Shown here: one piece after another, positions 6,333 to 9,854 of the stretch | Numbering within the stretch: position 1 is the stretch's first letter | How the letters are laid out: each line of letters starts with the position of its first letter | Assembly: GCA_001873075.1 (NCBI GenBank) | Contig: MNYL01000215.1 | Span: 1-9,854 of the forward strand | DNA length: 9,854 nt | Source of the DNA: Fibrobacteres bacterium CG2_30_45_31 | GTDB lineage: Bacteria; Fibrobacterota; Fibrobacteria; Fibrobacterales; Fibrobacteraceae | Direction of reading: 5' to 3' | Notes under the pieces: model-generated | What the model was told of the DNA's origin: nothing | Seen by the model: the letters and a program-made list of their open reading frames with translations, nothing else | Databases searched by the model: none | Position numbers and translations under genes: made by a program

Positions 6333-7447
6333 AAATTCTGGTGCTGAACTATCGAGACCGCATGCATCCCGAAGCTGGTGGTGCAGAACGGCATTTGCAC
6401 CAGGTTTTTGAACGTATTGCAAAGCAAGGTCATGAAGTGGTTTTGTTTACGACGCATTTTAAAGGTGCTTTGGAACGTGAATGGGTGGATGGTATTTTAG
6501 TGATCCGTTGTGGTGGGGACTTGTTGTTCCAAATAACGGTGCTGAGAAATTTTAAAAAATTGGATGCCGAATTTAATTTTGATTTCATTTATGAAGATCT
6601 TAACAAGCTCCCGTTGTTTACCCCATTCCTTACACGCAAACCACATTTAATACAAATTCATCATTTGTGGCGCAATTCCATTTTCCGAGAAATTTTTTTC
6701 CCGATTGCATTTGGTGTCTGGCTTTTTGAAACCTTGATTCCTTTATTGTACCGTAAAAGCCATTTTGTGACAGGGGGCCCAAGTACTGTAAAAGAGTTGA
6801 TGCAACTGGGGATTGATAAAAATAGGATCTCTCTGGTTTATTATGGTGCGGATGGGTTGCCTTCGGGATATGTGCTTCCTTTTGAGAAAGAGAAGTTTTT
6901 CTTGTGGTTATCGCGTGTACATCGCTATAAAGGAATTTTGATCGCATTGGATGCGTTTAAAATTTTCATGCAGAGAAATCCAGAATCCGGGATGAAGCTT
7001 CGCGTGGCGGGAGATGGTCCGTTGCTTGCAAAACTTCCTGAAATTCTGAAAAATATTGGAATGCAAGATCTTGTTGTTTTAGAAGGACGCGTTTCCGCTT
7101 CTCGTAAGACCGATTTGTTTGCTCAGGCGCTGTGTCTCTTGCAGACGAGTTACAAGGAAGGCTGGGGCTTGACTGTGATTGAGGCGGGTGAAACTGGCAC
7201 TACGACTGTCGCTTCTAATGTCCCTGGTTTATGTGATAGTGTTGTGGACGGGAAAACTGGTCTGCTTTTTCCCCTTTATCCTCAGGCTGCGGAATCCTGT
7301 GCCATGGCGATGGAGCGTATTTACAAAGATGTAGAACTGCGTAAACAACTAGAAGCAGAAGCTAAAAAGTGGGCATCCACTTTTAGTTGGGATCGGGCCG
7401 CCCAAGAAACCTTGGCTTTGATACAGGAATTGGCAGGTAAAAAGTGA
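6329..7447 (+). CDS. GT4 family glycosyltransferase (GT-B fold)
   Basis: This 372-residue protein should transfer a sugar from a nucleotide-sugar donor to an acceptor at the cytoplasmic face of the membrane. The N-terminal domain starts with a short strand and the glycine loop G-G-A-E (17-20). The C-terminal donor domain carries LSRVHRYKG (194-202), with Arg196 and Lys201 in the positions that contact the donor phosphates. It also has AGDGP (227-231) and the family E-x7-E motif, Glu277 and Glu285, in KEGWGLTVIE, followed by VPGLCDSVVDGKTGLLFP. Length is normal for the family. The hydrophobic stretch 121-140 is probably membrane-associating rather than a true transmembrane helix. Translation is likely coupled on both sides: ATGA overlap upstream and GTGA overlap downstream. 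Sugar and acceptor cannot be read from the sequence; a surface polysaccharide or glycolipid is inferred from context. Confidence 0.93.
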   Translation: MKILVLNYRDRMHPEAGGAERHLHQVFERIAKQGHEVVLFTTHFKGALEREWVDGILVIRCGGDLLFQITVLRNFKKLDAEFNFDFIYEDLNKLPLFTPFLTRKPHLIQIHHLWRNSIFREIFFPIAFGVWLFETLIPLLYRKSHFVTGGPSTVKELMQLGIDKNRISLVYYGADGLPSGYVLPFEKEKFFLWLSRVHRYKGILIALDAFKIFMQRNPESGMKLRVAGDGPLLAKLPEILKNIGMQDLVVLEGRVSASRKTDLFAQALCLLQTSYKEGWGLTVIEAGETGTTTVASNVPGLCDSVVDGKTGLLFPLYPQAAESCAMAMERIYKDVELRKQLEAEAKKWASTFSWDRAAQETLALIQELAGKK

Positions 7448-8445
7448 GTCCACGGATCAAGGCTACGGTTGTTTTTTTTCTCAAGTGCCTCGTCACCGTG
7501 GTTCCTGCATATTTTGTTTATAAAAATATAACGAGTACACCTGGGTGGGATTCCAGTGATCTTGAGTCTTTGTTTTTCCGCATGAATTATTGGCCACTGA
7601 TAATCGCCTCTGGTTGTTTGGTGGTTTCCAATTTTACGGGTTGTTATCAATGGAAATTGTTGCTAGAGCGTCAAAAGGTACGCATGCCCTATTTTCAACT
7701 GGTGAAGCTGTATTTTGTGGGTTTATTTTTCAATAATTTTATGCCGGGTAATGTCGGCGGTGATGTGAAAAAAGTTTATGACATTCGCATGCAGGGAGGT
7801 CAGACTTCTATTGGTGCGGGTTTTACGGCCACCTTTTTTGATCGTCTTTTTGGTTTGTTCTTTTTGAATGTTCTCGCGTTGGTTGTGGGGGTTTTGTTCT
7901 TTATCTATGACCCGGAACAACGTTGGTTTTTGCTTCCTTCGTTGTGGGTTTTCCTTGGCTTTTGTGCATTCTTCGCGGCGTTATTTAGTCGAAGATTGGG
8001 TCGAATTTTGAGTAAGGGCACAAGTAAGATTCTCCCGATGCGAATTCAGGAACGTTTTTTGCGCATGCAAGAACGGTTTCAATCTTTTCGAGAGGGGCGT
8101 TTGTGGTGGCACATTACGCTTCTGTCTGCGTTCACGCAGGTGCTCCGTGTATTGGTTCATTTCTTTTGTGGTTTAGCTCTCGGTTTGGATATTGCTGTTT
8201 CTTGGTATTTTTTCTACATCCCCATGGTGGCGGTGGTGAGTGCGCTCCCGGTTTCCATTGGTGGTTTTGGCCCTCGCGAATTACTCGCACAGTCTTTGTT
8301 TGCGAAAGCGGGGGTGCCTAGTTTAGAATCGGTTTTCATCCAGTTGCTTGCCTATTTGACAAGTTTAATCGTAAGCCTTTTGGGGGCGTTCTTTTTCCTC
8401 ACGGGGAAAGTGGCGCGCGTAGAATCTGCTTCGACTGTAAAATAA
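7444..8445 (+). CDS. LPG_synthase_TM/UPF0104 family integral membrane protein
   Basis: This 333-residue protein has about eight hydrophobic segments (near residues 7-26, 50-66, 84-100, 127-154, 161-182, 221-246, 251-272 and 295-320). The family signatures are FFNNFMPGNVGGDVKK (95-110) in the first half and PVSIGGFGPRE (269-279) in the second. These match the transmembrane domain of lysylphosphatidylglycerol synthases and the AglD-type proteins. There is no C-terminal aminoacyl-transferase domain, so it is not a complete MprF. Stand-alone members often sit next to glycosyltransferases and are suspected of moving or modifying lipid-linked substrates. The GTG start at 7444 is chosen because it forms a GTGA overlap with the upstream stop and has AGGT at 7435-7438; no nearby ATG does better. 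It is the last gene of the operon, with a terminator 28 bases after the stop. Confidence 0.9.
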   Translation: MSPRIKATVVFFLKCLVTVVPAYFVYKNITSTPGWDSSDLESLFFRMNYWPLIIASGCLVVSNFTGCYQWKLLLERQKVRMPYFQLVKLYFVGLFFNNFMPGNVGGDVKKVYDIRMQGGQTSIGAGFTATFFDRLFGLFFLNVLALVVGVLFFIYDPEQRWFLLPSLWVFLGFCAFFAALFSRRLGRILSKGTSKILPMRIQERFLRMQERFQSFREGRLWWHITLLSAFTQVLRVLVHFFCGLALGLDIAVSWYFFYIPMVAVVSALPVSIGGFGPRELLAQSLFAKAGVPSLESVFIQLLAYLTSLIVSLLGAFFFLTGKVARVESASTVK

Positions 8446-8473
8446 TTTCCACCTTTTCATTTTTGGTGCGTTT

Positions 8474-8505
8474 AAAAAGAGTCCACTCTTGGGGCTCTTT
8501 TTTTT
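8474..8505 (+). terminator. Rho-independent terminator after the methyltransferase-glycosyltransferase-membrane protein operon
   Basis: AAAAAGAGTCC (8474-8484) pairs with GGGCTCTTTTT (8492-8502) around a 7-base loop. The 11-bp stem has one G-T pair, and the T tract runs 8498-8505. It lies between the membrane protein stop (8445) and the helicase start (8519). Confidence 0.88.
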
Positions 8506-8518
8506 GCATAGGTAAAAG

Positions 8519-9854
8519 ATGGATACAGAGAATCTTTTAAAGGGACTTAATTGCGATCAACGTGCCGCTGTCTTGCACGATCATTCGACGGGGGGTCCCC
8601 TTTTGATTTTGGCGGGTGCAGGTTCTGGTAAAACATCGGTGCTCACGCGGCGTATACAATACCGCATCGCGTTAAACGTTGCACCGAGTTCCATTTTAGC
8701 ACTTACATTCACGGCAAAAGCGGCCGCAGAGATGGCGGAGCGAGTGCAAAAATTATTCCCGGATGCTGGCGTGAAACTCTGTACATTCCATTCGTTGGCA
8801 TTGTCCTTGTTGCGGGAAAAAGTAGAGGGGGAGTATTGCTGGAAAATGATGGGTTTCAAAAAAATGCCGATCCCTACGGAAGGCACTGGAATCCATTTTT
8901 CGAATGCTTTGGTGCAATGTGGACTTTCGCCAGATTCTTTGGAAAGAGATGCCTTGTTTTCTCCTGAGCTTTCACCTCGCCTGGTGCGTCGTTTGGAGCC
9001 ACTTCGAAAATCCATTTTTGAATTGGGGGGAATTGTTTTTGAGGATTTGATTTACTTGGCGATTCAGTTACTCGAAAATAATGAAACCGTGCGAGCGAAA
9101 GTTCATGCGCGTTGGGAAGAAATTATGGTGGATGAGTACCAAGATATCAATCCCTCTCAGTATCGTCTGATTCGTGCCCTTTTGGGAAATAGGAAAAATC
9201 TTTTTGTGGTAGGGGATGATGACCAAGCCATCTATGGATTTCGTGGGGCTGATATTGGGAACATTTTCCGTTTTCGTAAAGATTTCCCGGAATGCACTCT
9301 CATTCGATTGGAATGGAATTATCGATCGGTTCCACAAATTTTGAATTTGGCGAATCGCATTTTTGTGAACAAACCCCCATTGCTCCGCAAAACGCTTCGT
9401 GCAGGGAATTTACGGAAAGATGCTTTATTCAAGGAAAATCGAAAACCAGAATTATGGATGAGTTTAAACCCAGAACAGGAACTGCTTAAGATTGTGCAAC
9501 GTATCAAAGAAATGCGTTACGATTATGATTTGCCTTGGCAGGCTTTTGCCATTTTGACGCGCTTTAATCGACAGCGTCTTTATTTTGAACGAGCTTTTGG
9601 TGAATTAGGAATTCCTATTCGAGAGGAGGAAACAGAAACGGTTCCTACGGTGGATGGTGTTTATGTGGAAACGGTACATGGATCCAAAGGATTGCAATAT
9701 CCCGTTGTATTTTATGCAGGGCTAGCGGAACAATTGACCCCTGCAGAAGTTCAGGGGACAAGAAAGGAGCGAAAAACCCAACTCGAAGAGGAACGTCGCT
9801 TATTTTATGTCGGGGTGACTCGAGCCGAGTCTGCCCTTGTTTTGTTATATTGCA
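8519..9854 (+). CDS. UvrD/Rep/PcrA-like superfamily 1A DNA helicase (3' truncated by window end)
   Basis: The frame is open from ATG 8519 to the window end (445 complete codons). AGGT at 8510-8513 lies 5 bases before the start. It is an ATP-driven 3'-5' DNA helicase/translocase by family. All core motifs are present in order: Q motif (LNCDQRAAVL, 10-19), Walker A AGAGSGKT (32-39), Ia LTFTAKAAAEM (62-72), Ib TFHSLALSLLR (89-99), II VDEYQD (204-209), III VGDDDQAIYGFRGAD (231-245), IV LEWNYRS (264-270), V VETVHGSKGLQYPVVF (383-398) and VI EEERRLFYVGVTRAE (423-437). The spacing from Ib to II (about 105 residues) is near normal, but IV to V is only about 113 residues, much shorter than in UvrD, so a full 2B domain cannot fit. 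A role in DNA repair or replication restart is inferred. The gene lies directly behind a terminator. Confidence 0.93.
   Translation, partial: MDTENLLKGLNCDQRAAVLHDHSTGGPLLILAGAGSGKTSVLTRRIQYRIALNVAPSSILALTFTAKAAAEMAERVQKLFPDAGVKLCTFHSLALSLLREKVEGEYCWKMMGFKKMPIPTEGTGIHFSNALVQCGLSPDSLERDALFSPELSPRLVRRLEPLRKSIFELGGIVFEDLIYLAIQLLENNETVRAKVHARWEEIMVDEYQDINPSQYRLIRALLGNRKNLFVVGDDDQAIYGFRGADIGNIFRFRKDFPECTLIRLEWNYRSVPQILNLANRIFVNKPPLLRKTLRAGNLRKDALFKENRKPELWMSLNPEQELLKIVQRIKEMRYDYDLPWQAFAILTRFNRQRLYFERAFGELGIPIREEETETVPTVDGVYVETVHGSKGLQYPVVFYAGLAEQLTPAEVQGTRKERKTQLEEERRLFYVGVTRAESALVLLYC

Noticed and set aside
7444..8445. Annotation as a full lysylphosphatidylglycerol synthase (MprF)
   Set aside because: Only the transmembrane domain is present; the protein ends after the last membrane segment with no C-terminal aminoacyl-transferase domain.
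8581..9015. A 144-codon - strand frame opposite the helicase gene
   Set aside because: The + strand frame here carries intact helicase motifs I, Ia and Ib; the antisense translation has no recognisable features.

Overview
The window looks like a piece of chromosome from a Fibrobacter-like bacterium (Fibrobacterota). This is inferred, not proven. The grounds are a very large secreted protein with a serine/glycine/threonine-rich linker, Asp-rich calcium-loop-like repeats and an FlgD-like C-terminal module, together with a compact RpoD/SigA-type sigma factor. Gene density is high and there are no tRNA or rRNA genes, insertion sequences, CRISPR arrays or phage genes.

Left part (1-4363, + strand): the 3' end of one exported-protein gene is followed after 18 bases by a complete 1343-residue exported protein. 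The two proteins share a C-terminal module (two cysteines in a C-D-x3-F-G-G-N-C motif, then a Trp-rich strand, G-V-Y and K-W-G-V), so they are paralogues or carry the same surface/sorting domain. The large protein has a signal peptide, a propeller-like N-terminal half, a hypervariable-looking linker built of seven 42-base units with a 126-base higher-order period, about four Ig-like modules (three of them with Asp-rich loops) and the shared C-terminal module. A strong terminator ends this unit.

Middle (4397-5540): a sigma-70 family sigma factor lies on the - strand, convergent with the large protein gene. It has its own terminator and an AT-rich 268-base divergent upstream region containing a cluster of ACATT/AATGT pentamers. 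Its region 3 is clearly shorter than in standard primary sigma factors.

Right part (5541-8505, + strand): a tight three-gene operon encodes a SAM-dependent methyltransferase, a GT4 glycosyltransferase and an eight-or-so-helix membrane protein of the LPG_synthase_TM/UPF0104 family. Both junctions are 4-base stop/start overlaps (ATGA, GTGA). Together these suggest assembly or modification and membrane handling of a lipid-linked or envelope glycan. A terminator follows. Only 13 bases after its T-run starts a UvrD/Rep-type helicase gene that runs off the window end. That helicase has all the core motifs but far too little sequence between motifs IV and V to contain a normal 2B domain.

Nothing in the window amounts to a demonstrably new defence or mobile system. 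The best candidates for something undescribed are the shared C-terminal module of the two adjacent surface proteins and the architecture of the large protein.
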